Of a stretch of 64,000 nucleotides of DNA, positions 17,434-25,941 are shown piece by piece. Under the pieces are notes generated by a model, which worked only from the letters and a program-made list of their open reading frames with translations, did no database searches and was not told where the DNA came from. The position numbers were made by a program, and so were the translations under genes. Where the stretch lies: contig JAMCQI010000049.1 in NCBI GenBank assembly GCA_023381515.1, positions 1 to 64,000 of the forward strand, written 5' to 3'. Position 1 is the first letter of the stretch. Each line of letters starts with the position of its first letter. The stretch comes from Chloroflexota bacterium (lineage in GTDB: Bacteria > Chloroflexota > Anaerolineae > UBA4142).

Positions 17434-18372
17434 CTAGCTGCCAGCAAACAGGGTGTGATTCGCCGTCTTGGGAACAAGAATGCGCAATGCCCGTGGGCGC
17501 ACTGCGATATCTACCGGTGTCCATCCGACCGGTTCCCCGTCGACCTGCACCGGCAGGTTTTTCCCCCGAATGCCAACGCACGCCAGGTGGTAGGCTTCGA
17601 CCTGCGGGTTGCGCAGGTGCAATCCCAGAAACACACGCACGAGGTGCAGCGCCGTCATTCCGAAGCCGGTTCCTTTGAAGACGACAAGATCGAGCAAACC
17701 GTCGTCTATCTTTGCCTGCGGAGCAATGCGAACAATGCCGCCATACAGTTGCGCATTCGCCGCAAGCGCGAGGATCACACGCTTGCGAGTGCGCACATCG
17801 CCCATCTCCAGAATGACCGGCCGGCCCCGGAAGCCCCAGGCTTCACGGATGCCCACCAGCCAGAACAAGAGGGCGCCCAATCTCCGTTTCATTTCCCGCT
17901 GGGGCTCGATATAGCGCGTAATCGCCGCGTCCAAACCGATGCCGCACCACAAGACGAAAATGCGGGGGGCCACGCTCGGCCCCTGGATTTGCCCTACGTC
18001 TACGGGGCACACCTGGGCTTGAGTGAGAAGACGCGCTCCGGCGGAGAGGTCTCCCAGGGGCAAGCCCATTTCCTTCGCCCACACGTTGGCCGTGCCGAGT
18101 GGCAGGACGCCGAGCGCCGTCGTCGTACCCACGACGCCGTTGGCGACTTCGTTCATCGTCCCGTCGCCTCCAACGGCGACCACCGCGTCCAACGCCAGGC
18201 CTGCCGCCTGGCGCGCCAGATGTTCGGCCTCTCCTAGTCGGGTGGTCTCTACCACATCTACCGACCACTCCCGTTCGCGCAGTTCGTCCACCGCACGGGC
18301 AAGTTGTTCGCGCGCTGTTTTCATCCCCGCCGAGGGGTTATAGACCAAGCGCACCTTCATCTGCGGCTCCAT
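17434..18372 (-). CDS. Diacylglycerol kinase family lipid kinase (YegS/BmrU-like)
   Basis: 312 aa; ATG 18372 or ATG 18360 (MKVRLVYNPSAG) are both plausible. It has LVYNPSAGMKTAREQL, the nucleotide loop VAVGGDGTMNEVANGV near residue 85, GVLPLGTANVWAKEMGLP and the C-terminal VDGEPVGWTPVDIAVRPRALRILVP portion: a complete two-domain lipid kinase. It starts three bases after the stop of the PD40 propeller gene, so the two form an operon. Second of three DAGK-family paralogues here. Acts on membrane lipids; exact substrate unknown. Confidence 0.9.
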   Translation of the reverse strand: MEPQMKVRLVYNPSAGMKTAREQLARAVDELREREWSVDVVETTRLGEAEHLARQAAGLALDAVVAVGGDGTMNEVANGVVGTTTALGVLPLGTANVWAKEMGLPLGDLSAGARLLTQAQVCPVDVGQIQGPSVAPRIFVLWCGIGLDAAITRYIEPQREMKRRLGALLFWLVGIREAWGFRGRPVILEMGDVRTRKRVILALAANAQLYGGIVRIAPQAKIDDGLLDLVVFKGTGFGMTALHLVRVFLGLHLRNPQVEAYHLACVGIRGKNLPVQVDGEPVGWTPVDIAVRPRALRILVPKTANHTLFAGS

Positions 18373-18375
18373 GCC

Positions 18376-19791
18376 TCAGCGCCACGACCAGACAGCCAAA
18401 GTTCCGTCGGCGATCCGGCGCGGCGGTGATCCCGCTGTTGCATCCACGACCCAGACGCTGCCATCCGTCGAATTCTCGCTCTTGGCGTAAACGAACGATC
18501 GACTATCTGGCGACCAGAATGTGAGCGATCGAGAATATTGATCAAAAAAGGGAAGCACGGCAAGGAAGGTGTCGGTTGGTTCAAAGATTGCCAAGGTTCG
18601 GGGCTGACCATCCGGCACATCTACGACGCGCCAACTCAGACTCACAGTCTGGCTTTGGCCGAGAGGAGCGCCCAGGCCATGAATGGGTCGAGCCCCGAGG
18701 GCTTGGCTTGAGAGTGCTGCCCCGGCCCCTGCGTTCGAGACGGCGCGCAGAATCTCTTTACCGAGGAATTCACAGCTAGCGCAGCCCAACTTGTTATCGG
18801 GTGAAGCAATGGTCAGATAGGCGAGTTGCTTGCTATCCGGAGACCAGTAGAAAGCGAGGGCATCCTCTTTCACCACCTGCTTTGGATTCTTGCCATTTCC
18901 GTCACTCACCGTGATCGGACCCTGGTTTGGCAATTGGGCATCCGCCGGAGTGACGAGCGTCGCAATCTTGTTCCCATCCGGCGACCACGCAAAAGCGATT
19001 TGTCCGCTAAAACTCTGAATAAGCTGCGGATTCTTGCCGCGGCTGTCCGCGCGGTAGAGTGAATCCCCGCCGGTCCCGTCGGAAGAGGCATATAGAATGG
19101 CCGACCCATCAGGTGAGAATTGCGGAGACATGAAAGAACCGGGCGCGCTCAAGTCCTGAGGCGGCTGGTTGGCTTGGGGAAAGATCAAAGAGATGTGCGC
19201 ATCGGGTGAATCACTCCGAGTCCCCCCCACGTGCGTCAGCATCGTCCGCCCATCCGGAGACCATGCCCAGTACAAAGGTGATCCATCTCCCAGTTTTTGG
19301 GCATCGGCTTTCCCGTCTGCGCTCGCGAGCATGAGCTTCTGGTTCTGATCATTCTGCGTCAGAAAGGCAAGGTGCTGATTATCCGGAGACCAGTAAGCAT
19401 AAAAGGGCAAGTCCGATTGACTCTTGTAGATGGTCGTAAGGTGACCACCGCTCGTGGGCGCGACATCCAAGCTTCCTTCCTGTTGGTTGGCGTCCCCGCT
19501 CAAGCTGATGAAGGCGATGTGCTTGCTGTCCAGAGACCAGGCCGGGAACAGATGGGCATGGTTAGAAGAAGCCGCCGCATCTGTCGTGATGGCGACGCGC
19601 TGCCCGCCTTGCGGATTCACAACCTGGATATCCATGTTGTTATCGACATAAGCAATGCGATTAATCGGTAGAGAGGAGGAAGCATTGCGGTAGAGGAAAT
19701 AGCCTGCGAAGGCAGTCGTTCCAATGCAGAGCAAGAGGACGAGGCAGCCGGCTGCTCCGAGGATGGCGACCCAGTAGGAGCGTTTGAACAT
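18376..19791 (-). CDS. Membrane-anchored PD40/TolB-like beta-propeller protein
   Basis: 471 aa. One N-terminal TM helix (VAILGAAGCLVLLLCIGTTAFAGYFLY) is followed by repeated blades, each with a W/YSPD core: AWSLDSKHIAF, YWSPDNQHLAF, AWSPDGRTMLT, QFSPDGSAILY, AWSPDGNKIAT, YWSPDSKQLAY and FWSPDSRSFVY. Seven or so blades would close a propeller outside the membrane. Propellers of this kind bind partner proteins or ligands; no enzyme residues are evident. ATG 19791 has AAAGGT upstream. It is the first gene of a two-gene operon with a lipid kinase. Confidence 0.85.
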   Translation of the reverse strand: MFKRSYWVAILGAAGCLVLLLCIGTTAFAGYFLYRNASSSLPINRIAYVDNNMDIQVVNPQGGQRVAITTDAAASSNHAHLFPAWSLDSKHIAFISLSGDANQQEGSLDVAPTSGGHLTTIYKSQSDLPFYAYWSPDNQHLAFLTQNDQNQKLMLASADGKADAQKLGDGSPLYWAWSPDGRTMLTHVGGTRSDSPDAHISLIFPQANQPPQDLSAPGSFMSPQFSPDGSAILYASSDGTGGDSLYRADSRGKNPQLIQSFSGQIAFAWSPDGNKIATLVTPADAQLPNQGPITVSDGNGKNPKQVVKEDALAFYWSPDSKQLAYLTIASPDNKLGCASCEFLGKEILRAVSNAGAGAALSSQALGARPIHGLGAPLGQSQTVSLSWRVVDVPDGQPRTLAIFEPTDTFLAVLPFFDQYSRSLTFWSPDSRSFVYAKSENSTDGSVWVVDATAGSPPRRIADGTLAVWSWR

Positions 19792-19933
19792 CGAGCAACC
19801 TTTCTAACAGAAGAACGTGCGTCAGCACCCTAGCGGGCGGGTTGTTCTAGTTGACAACGGGTTTGTTCCAGGGTAGCTTCCGAACAGGTATTCGGTAGAT
19901 ATAACGGTCGATTAGATCAAAAGCGCTCCGTTG

Positions 19934-19963
19934 ATTATACACTGGCCGTCCCGTCGAGCGCAA
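19934..19963 (-). promoter_or_regulatory. Promoter for the PD40 propeller/lipid kinase operon
   Basis: On the minus strand TTGCGC (19958-19963), an 18-bp spacer and a perfect TATAAT (19934-19939), about 140 bp before ATG 19791. Confidence 0.6.
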
Positions 19964-20013
19964 GGCGGGTGGCGACAGCCCCATCACTCGCAGCCGATGG
20001 TACCTCGCTCCTA

Positions 20014-20042
20014 TTGAGCTTTTAGCAGCGACATTGTATTAT
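20014..20042 (+). promoter_or_regulatory. Promoter for the small secreted-protein gene
   Basis: TTGAGC (20014-20019), a 17-bp spacer and TATTAT (20037-20042), with about 80 bp to ATG 20125. Confidence 0.6.
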
Positions 20043-20124
20043 CTAGACGATAGTGAACCGTTCTTCACCCAGTTTTTTGCGCTCTCCGCGCAAACCGGCC
20101 AACTGGGGAGAAAAGGGGAGCAAC

Positions 20125-20523
20125 ATGAAGCAAGTCGTCGTGAGCGCAGCGCTCGTTGCAGTGCTTCTCTCTGTCACCTTTACCGTGACGTCGGCCGGCC
20201 TGGGCATGGAGGATCCTGCGTTGTGCGTCGCGGGCAAATGGCTGGTTGTGAATTGGGCACGACAGTCAAGCATAAAGGTCTATGTGCCCAAGGGTACCTC
20301 GTACGGGAACGCTGCGAATTGTGGCGACTTTCCAAGTGGCGTAACGGGGGAGTATTCGGGCCATGTTGTCAAGACCAAGGCTGCCGCTAACCAGGTGGTC
20401 GTCGAAATCAACGGCAAACACGCACCGGACGAAGTGACGGTGTGGTACGGTGACGAGTCGAACTCGCAGACACTGTCCAACTCTGGAAAGGGCATACTCG
20501 TCTTCACTTTCAATCTGCCGTAG
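20125..20523 (+). CDS. Small secreted protein of unknown function
   Basis: 132 aa from ATG 20125, which has GGGGAG nearby; an upstream in-frame start at 20053 would bury the signal peptide and is not favoured. The first 23 residues (MKQVVVSAALVAVLLSVTFTVTS) form a Sec signal peptide. The mature part is a beta-rich domain of about 105 residues with a Cys pair (C38 and C58 approximately), which may form a disulfide. No family is recognised. The gene is flanked by its own promoter and terminator and so is transcribed alone. Confidence 0.7.
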   Translation: MKQVVVSAALVAVLLSVTFTVTSAGLGMEDPALCVAGKWLVVNWARQSSIKVYVPKGTSYGNAANCGDFPSGVTGEYSGHVVKTKAAANQVVVEINGKHAPDEVTVWYGDESNSQTLSNSGKGILVFTFNLP

Positions 20524-20661
20524 CAGCGAGCGCGTTGCCGCCCCAAGCGTTATTTGTAGCGCATGACGTTTGTCGCTCAACGCGGGTCCCCGGTTCCAGT
20601 AAACACATAGCGGAGTAGCATTGTAACAGGTTCACAACTCCCAGATGAAATAGGCTCCCTG

Positions 20662-20703
20662 AAAAAGGCAACTCGAGCAAGTCATCGGGTTGCCTTTTCG
20701 TTT
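20662..20703 (+). terminator. Rho-independent terminator after the small secreted protein
   Basis: AAAAGGCAAC and GTTGCCTTTT form a 10-bp stem around a 16-nt loop, followed by CGTTTCC. It lies in a 302-bp gap (20524-20825) whose other recognisable content is the promoter of the cyclase gene. Confidence 0.75.
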
Positions 20704-20730
20704 CCTGCCTTCCCGAACGCCAGCGGCAAA

Positions 20731-20759
20731 TTGGTTTTCGTGGGTTCCTGTAGTATAAT
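20731..20759 (+). promoter_or_regulatory. Promoter for the cyclase/AAA/TPR gene
   Basis: TTGGTT (20731-20736), a 17-bp spacer and a perfect TATAAT (20754-20759), about 65 bp before ATG 20826. Confidence 0.65.
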
Positions 20760-20825
20760 CATCTTGCCCGCGCCAGACGCGGTTTCCCTCCTTTCTGCTC
20801 ACTCTCCATCTGCTTTGGCCATTCT

Positions 20826-23800
20826 ATGTCCAAACGGTGCCCCAAGTGCGGATACTCGAATCCCGACGGCGTTGATGTGTGCGCCCATTGCGCCGCGCCC
20901 CTTGAACGGACATGCCATAGCTGCGGTTTCGAGAACCCGCCTAATTTCAAGTTCTGCGGCAACTGTGGCGCCAGCCTACAAACCCCTGCCCCGGTTCGAG
21001 CCACGAGTGAAGAGACCCGCCAACGACTGCAGAGCTCCATCCCCGCCGAGCTTGCCGAAAAGATCTCACGAGTAGGCAAGCAAATCGAAGGCCAGCGCCG
21101 CACGGTCACCGTCCTTTTTGCGGATATCAGCGGCTTTACGGCGATCGCCGAAAAACTTGACCCCGAAGAAGTCTACAATCTCATCGACGGCACGCTCAGG
21201 GCGTTTACGCTAGAGATTTTCAAGCGAGAAGGCACCCTGGACAAGTTCTTGGGCGACGGCGTCATGGCCCTCTTTGGCGCACCCGTCGCCCACGAAGATG
21301 ACCCCGCCCGCGCAGTATGGGCCGCCCTCGGAATGCAGAGCGAGCTGAGACGAATCGACGAGGAATTGGAATCCCGTCTCGGCATATCCGTGAAAGCGCG
21401 CATCGGTCTCAACTCCGGGCCTGTTGTCGTCGGGAGCATCGGGTCCGATCTCAGCATGACCTATACGGCCCTCGGCGATACGGTGAACGTCGCCTCCCGT
21501 TTGCAGAATGTGGCGGAACCCGGCGCCATTCTGGTGAGCCGCCCGATCTACGAACAGACCGAGCCGCTGTTTGAGTTCCGCGAGTTGGGATCGATTCGTG
21601 TCAAAGGACGCTTGGAGCCGGTCGAGATTTTTGAGGTAGTTGCTCCGCGCCAGACGGCGAGTCGCGTGCGCGGCATCCCGGGTTTGACCGCGCCGATGGT
21701 CGGCCGCAGAGCGGAATTTGAGCGACTCCTCGAGACCGTCGAAGACTTGGACGCCAAACGGCGCGGCCGGATTGTCCTGATCACAGGGGATGCCGGCATC
21801 GGCAAGTCACGTCTCACCGCCGAGTTCAAGAGCGCGCTCGCGGACAAACCGGTTTCCATCGTCGAGGGGGCCTGCCTCTCCTATGGGCAGTCGGCTTACG
21901 GCGTCTTTCTGAGCTTGATGAAATCCTACTTTCAGATCGGCGAGAATGAGCCCGAATCGACCGCGCGCGACAAGATTGAGAGGACGGTGCGAGAGGCCCT
22001 GCCCAAGGACAAGCCCATAGCCCACGTGCTTCCCTATATCGAGAATCTGCTCTCGATCCACATTGTCGAGAAAGAACTGGCCGAGCGAGTTCGGCACCTT
22101 CAACCAGCTCAACTACAACAACAAACGTTCCTGGCCGTTCGCGATCTCTTTTCCGCTCAGGCCCTGCGTCAACCGCTCATCCTGATCTTTGAGGATATTC
22201 ACTGGATTGACAAGCTCTCCCTGGACCTCCTCACTTTTCTTTTGCCCGCTGTCGAGCAGGCCCCCTTGCTTCTCTATTTCAACTCACGGCTGGGTGAAGG
22301 GCCGGCGGCTTTTCAGATCCAACAGGCGGGCGAAGAGAGCTTTGGTCCTTCTTTTCTTCATATTCCTCTCCAGCCCCTGTCCCATGCCGATGTGGTCGCC
22401 CTGATTGACCTCCTGCTGACCATTGCCGAGCTGCCCGAGCACCTGAAACAGCTCATTCCCCAACGTGCCGAAGGCAATCCTTTCTATCTCGAAGAGACCA
22501 TTCGGATGTTGATCGATCGGGGCGTCATTCGGCGGAGCGAGGGCCGCTGGCAGATTGCTTCAGATGCCGACGTCCGGAACCTGGACGTCCCGCGCACGCT
22601 GGAGGGGTTGATCATGGCGCGCGTGGACCATCTCAGTGAGGGTGCGCGCCTGGCGGTTCAGTATGCCTCGGTCATCGGCCGTGACTTTACGCTGCGATTG
22701 CTTTCGGCCGTGGAAGATAATGCGCGGAATCTGGCAGAGGATATCCAGGAACTGGAGGAGCGTGAGCTCATCCGGCCGGTTGACGCAGAAGAGCCGGAAT
22801 TTCGCTTTTACCATCTGCTCATTCAAGAGACGGTCTACAACAGCCTGCTCCTGCGCCGACGCGAGCGGTTGCATCACAAGATTGCCGAGGGGATGGAACG
22901 CCTCTTTAGGGACCGCCTAGAAGACCACATTGAGCAGCTCGCCTTTCACTATGCCGAGAGCAAGGATGCCGAACGCGCGCTGCCCTATCTGACGCGGGCC
23001 GGAAAACGAGCCGCCGACCGCTTCGCCAACGACGAGGCCCTCCGCTATTACCGAACGGCGGCGGAATCCTTGGTCAAGGCCAATCCGACTGTCGAGCAGC
23101 GTATCGAGGTCTATGAGGGACTGGGGCAAGTTCAGAACTTTGCGGGCGACTATGATGGCGCGATCAACTCGTACCGCCTTGCGCTCGAACTTATCCGGAC
23201 TGCCGCGACGCCCCAGCGCCCGCGCGCGAGTGCAGAGATCATGCGACGGATCGGGCGAGTGTTCGAGTGGAGAGGGGATAATGCAGAGGCCTTGCGGTGG
23301 TTGGAGAGTGCCTTGAGCGAGCTCAATCGAGATCCGAATTCCGATCGTGCGGTCGAGCGGATCCGGATTTACAACGATATCAGTTGGGTCCACTACCGTC
23401 GTGGCCAGTCGGAGGAGGCGTACCAGTGGCGAATGCGGAGCCTTCAGATCGTCGAGGGCTCTGACCATTATAACGAGATGGCCGCGTCATATAATGGTCT
23501 GGCAGCCCTTTTCCGCGCCAAAGGGGATTGGGCGCGCTCGACCGCATACACCGAAAAGGCCCTGCGTCTCCGTGAAGCCATCGGCGACTCGTATGGCGTG
23601 AGCCAATCCCAAACCAACTTGGGCGTGATCGCGGCAGAGCAGTGTAATTGGGATGAGGCACTGGATCACTTCGAGCGATCGTTAACCACCAAGCAGAATA
23701 TAGGAGACGTCGCAGGTATTTCTCTCCTGAACAATAATCTCGGGTGGATCTGGCGTGAAAAAGGGGATTATGCCCGGGCCAAGGAGCTGTGCCTAAAGGG

Positions 23801-24380
23801 GCTGCAGATCGCCGAGAAAATAAAGAACCGGACGTATATTTGCATCGCACTCAACAACTTGGCCAATATTGAGATACAACAGGAATGCTTTGACTCGGCG
23901 GTTCCCTTCTTGACTCAAAGTATCCAGATTGCCTCAGAAATGGGTTCCAAAGAGCATCTCGCCGAGGCAGAGTGGCTTTCGGCGGAAGCTCATCTGGGAT
24001 TGAAAGATTTGGACCAAGCCAATCAGTTCGCCTTGCATGCGGCAGGGGTTGCGTCAGAAGCCGGCACGCGCCTGCTTGAAGGTCAAGCTCTGCGGACCCT
24101 CGCTAAAATATCTCGAGCCAGGCAGGAGTGGACCGCCGCCGAAGATTATGTTCGGCGGAGCATGGCGATTTGTACCGAACTCAAAAATCCCTTTGAACTC
24201 GCGCGTTCCCAACACCTATTAGCCCTCGTCCAGCGCGACCGCGGGCAATGGACTGAAGCCCGTGCGGGCCTCGAGAATGCCCTCAGCACTTTTGTTCGGC
24301 TAGGCGCGGAGGGGGAGCGCCGCCGCACGGAGGCCGACCTGGACGGGCTTGCCGCCTCCACTCCCTCGACGACCGGGTAG
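20826..24380 (+). CDS. Zinc-ribbon / class III adenylate cyclase / AAA ATPase / TPR regulator
   Basis: 1184 aa. Residues 1-50 hold two zinc ribbons (Cys 5, 8, 19, 22 and 30, 33, 44, 47). A class III cyclase domain at about 90-270 has the metal Asp in FADISGFTAI, a second in KFLGDGVMALFG, and the catalytic Asn/Arg in LGDTVNVASRLQ; the Lys before FLGDG fits ATP rather than GTP use. An AAA/MalT-type ATPase follows with P-loop GDAGIGKSRLT (about 320) and Walker B LILIFEDIHWID. The C-terminal 450 residues are TPRs. The architecture suggests a soluble sensor whose cAMP output or ATPase is gated by protein binding. Confidence 0.92.
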   Translation: MSKRCPKCGYSNPDGVDVCAHCAAPLERTCHSCGFENPPNFKFCGNCGASLQTPAPVRATSEETRQRLQSSIPAELAEKISRVGKQIEGQRRTVTVLFADISGFTAIAEKLDPEEVYNLIDGTLRAFTLEIFKREGTLDKFLGDGVMALFGAPVAHEDDPARAVWAALGMQSELRRIDEELESRLGISVKARIGLNSGPVVVGSIGSDLSMTYTALGDTVNVASRLQNVAEPGAILVSRPIYEQTEPLFEFRELGSIRVKGRLEPVEIFEVVAPRQTASRVRGIPGLTAPMVGRRAEFERLLETVEDLDAKRRGRIVLITGDAGIGKSRLTAEFKSALADKPVSIVEGACLSYGQSAYGVFLSLMKSYFQIGENEPESTARDKIERTVREALPKDKPIAHVLPYIENLLSIHIVEKELAERVRHLQPAQLQQQTFLAVRDLFSAQALRQPLILIFEDIHWIDKLSLDLLTFLLPAVEQAPLLLYFNSRLGEGPAAFQIQQAGEESFGPSFLHIPLQPLSHADVVALIDLLLTIAELPEHLKQLIPQRAEGNPFYLEETIRMLIDRGVIRRSEGRWQIASDADVRNLDVPRTLEGLIMARVDHLSEGARLAVQYASVIGRDFTLRLLSAVEDNARNLAEDIQELEERELIRPVDAEEPEFRFYHLLIQETVYNSLLLRRRERLHHKIAEGMERLFRDRLEDHIEQLAFHYAESKDAERALPYLTRAGKRAADRFANDEALRYYRTAAESLVKANPTVEQRIEVYEGLGQVQNFAGDYDGAINSYRLALELIRTAATPQRPRASAEIMRRIGRVFEWRGDNAEALRWLESALSELNRDPNSDRAVERIRIYNDISWVHYRRGQSEEAYQWRMRSLQIVEGSDHYNEMAASYNGLAALFRAKGDWARSTAYTEKALRLREAIGDSYGVSQSQTNLGVIAAEQCNWDEALDHFERSLTTKQNIGDVAGISLLNNNLGWIWREKGDYARAKELCLKGLQIAEKIKNRTYICIALNNLANIEIQQECFDSAVPFLTQSIQIASEMGSKEHLAEAEWLSAEAHLGLKDLDQANQFALHAAGVASEAGTRLLEGQALRTLAKISRARQEWTAAEDYVRRSMAICTELKNPFELARSQHLLALVQRDRGQWTEARAGLENALSTFVRLGAEGERRRTEADLDGLAASTPSTTG

Positions 24381-24693
24381 GAAAATCTTTCTTTGCTTGT
24401 CTCCTCAAAAGCACGACGTGCCGAGAGGGCGATGAGGAGCGCGTAAATGTCATCGCCTGCCGTGATTGCAGTTTCGGGACGGCCCTACCGGCCTCATACA
24501 GAGGGACAAGATTCTGGAGTATTTGCGCAAGCGCCTGGGAGACAAGCGTTTTGACGAATTGGGAATCCGGTTGTATATTGTCACAGAACACCCACCGGGG
24601 GAGGAGGCCGCCTGGGACAAGATGCCGTACCTACTACATTTGGTGACGGGGCGCCCGCGTACGCCGCTGTGAGGCTAACCGATCCAAACCGAC
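24381..24693 (+). pseudogene. Possible remnant of a small gene between cyclase and histidine kinase
   Basis: 313 bp. One frame (24466-24672, TTG start) reads DKILEYLRKRLGDKRFDELG, then a GIRLYIVTEHPPGEEA-type stretch, which has a protein-like pattern of charged and hydrophobic residues. Just upstream, another frame reads RVNVIACRDCSFGT, with a CxxC. Joined by a frameshift they would make a small CxxC protein, but there is no good start codon. No family was recognised with certainty. It may be non-coding. Confidence 0.25.
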
Positions 24694-25941
24694 ATGACTA
24701 TTCCACCTTCGAAGGATACCCCTGACGCAATTCACGTCCAGGATTGGACGAACAGAATTGCCCACCTAGAGCAACAGGTCACCGCGCTGCAAGCTGTTCA
24801 AGAAGCGGCACGCAGTCTCACGTCGGAGCTCAACCTCGATCAGCTCCTGTCCAGCATTCTCCAGAGCGCCGTCGAGGTCATGCACGCCAGCGCGGGCTCA
24901 CTTCTCCTCTATGATCTCACGACGAACGAGCTCGTCTTTGAGGTTGTGCAGGGCGGAGGGGGCGAAGCCTTGCGCAACAAGCGGATCCGAACGGATCAGG
25001 GCATTGCTGGGTATGTCTTTACTCAGCGCATGCCGACCGTCGTGCAGAATGTCGACCGGGACGATCGGTTTCTCAGCGGGTTTGACGCCCATTTTGGATT
25101 TCATACCGCCTCGCTTATTGCTGCGCCCTTGATTCACAAAGGCAACCCGATCGGCGTGGTCGAAGTCCTGAACAAAGAATCCGACCAGCCTTTCACCACG
25201 GAAGACCAAGAACTGTTGTTGGCCTTCGCCTCGCAGTCGGCCGTCGCCATTGAGAATGCCCGGCTATATCAACAGATCGTCGCCGAACGCGATCGCATTC
25301 TGGCGGTCGAGGAGCTAATTCGTCGAGAGCTCGCCCGCGACTTGCATGATGGGCCCGCGCAACTCATATCGGCCGTTATCATGGGGCTCCGCTTTATTCG
25401 GGAGATCCTCGTCCGCAAACCGGAGCGCGCACAGGAGGAACTGGTCGACCTGGAGCAATTGTCCACGCAGGCTTTGCACCAGGTGCGGAACATGCTCTTT
25501 GACCTTCGTCCAGTCTTGCTCGAGACGCAGGGACTGCGCGCGGCCCTGGAGGCATACGCGGAGCGGCAAACAGAGCGCGACTCTCAACTACACCTTGATT
25601 TGGATTCGTTCACTGCCCGCTTTACGCCGAAAGCCGAAGCTGCCATTTTCTCTATCGTTCAGGAAGCGGTCGTAAATGCCAAGAAACACGCGGCGGCCAA
25701 GAATATCTGGATTGAGACAAGGCAGCAAGGCCATTCCTTGACCATTCTGGTGCGCGACGACGGACGCGGCTTTGACGTCGACGGCGTCGAAGCCGCTTAT
25801 GGTCAGCGTGGCAGCCTGGGGCTGCTCAACATGGAGGAACGGGCCGATATTGCAAGCGCGAAACTGGCTATTGAATCGGAACCGGGCAAGGGGACACTGG
25901 TGACGTTGAGTGTGCCCCTTGCCGGAGCACTCAAGCGTTGA
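24694..25941 (+). CDS. GAF-domain sensor histidine kinase (NarX/DegS type, HisKA_3)
   Basis: 415 aa. A short coiled coil (residues about 10-45) leads to a GAF domain (about 50-195, including DQGIAGYVFTQRMPTVVQNV). The HisKA_3 dimerisation helix has phospho-acceptor His in RDLHDGPAQLISAVIMGL, and the HATPase_c domain has an N-box QEAVVNAKKHAAAKN and G-box DDGRGFDVDG. No transmembrane helix is present, so the kinase is cytoplasmic. No response regulator is adjacent. Its stop overlaps the TTG start of the next gene (TTGA), so the two are coupled. Confidence 0.92.
   Translation: MTIPPSKDTPDAIHVQDWTNRIAHLEQQVTALQAVQEAARSLTSELNLDQLLSSILQSAVEVMHASAGSLLLYDLTTNELVFEVVQGGGGEALRNKRIRTDQGIAGYVFTQRMPTVVQNVDRDDRFLSGFDAHFGFHTASLIAAPLIHKGNPIGVVEVLNKESDQPFTTEDQELLLAFASQSAVAIENARLYQQIVAERDRILAVEELIRRELARDLHDGPAQLISAVIMGLRFIREILVRKPERAQEELVDLEQLSTQALHQVRNMLFDLRPVLLETQGLRAALEAYAERQTERDSQLHLDLDSFTARFTPKAEAAIFSIVQEAVVNAKKHAAAKNIWIETRQQGHSLTILVRDDGRGFDVDGVEAAYGQRGSLGLLNMEERADIASAKLAIESEPGKGTLVTLSVPLAGALKR

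Larger units (their letters stand above)
19792..20124. other. Divergent intergenic region with promoters for both flanking genes
   Basis: 333 bp without a credible gene. It holds one promoter for each direction (listed separately), leaving leaders of about 140 nt toward the propeller gene and about 75 nt toward the small secreted-protein gene. Nothing else recognisable was seen. Confidence 0.6.
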
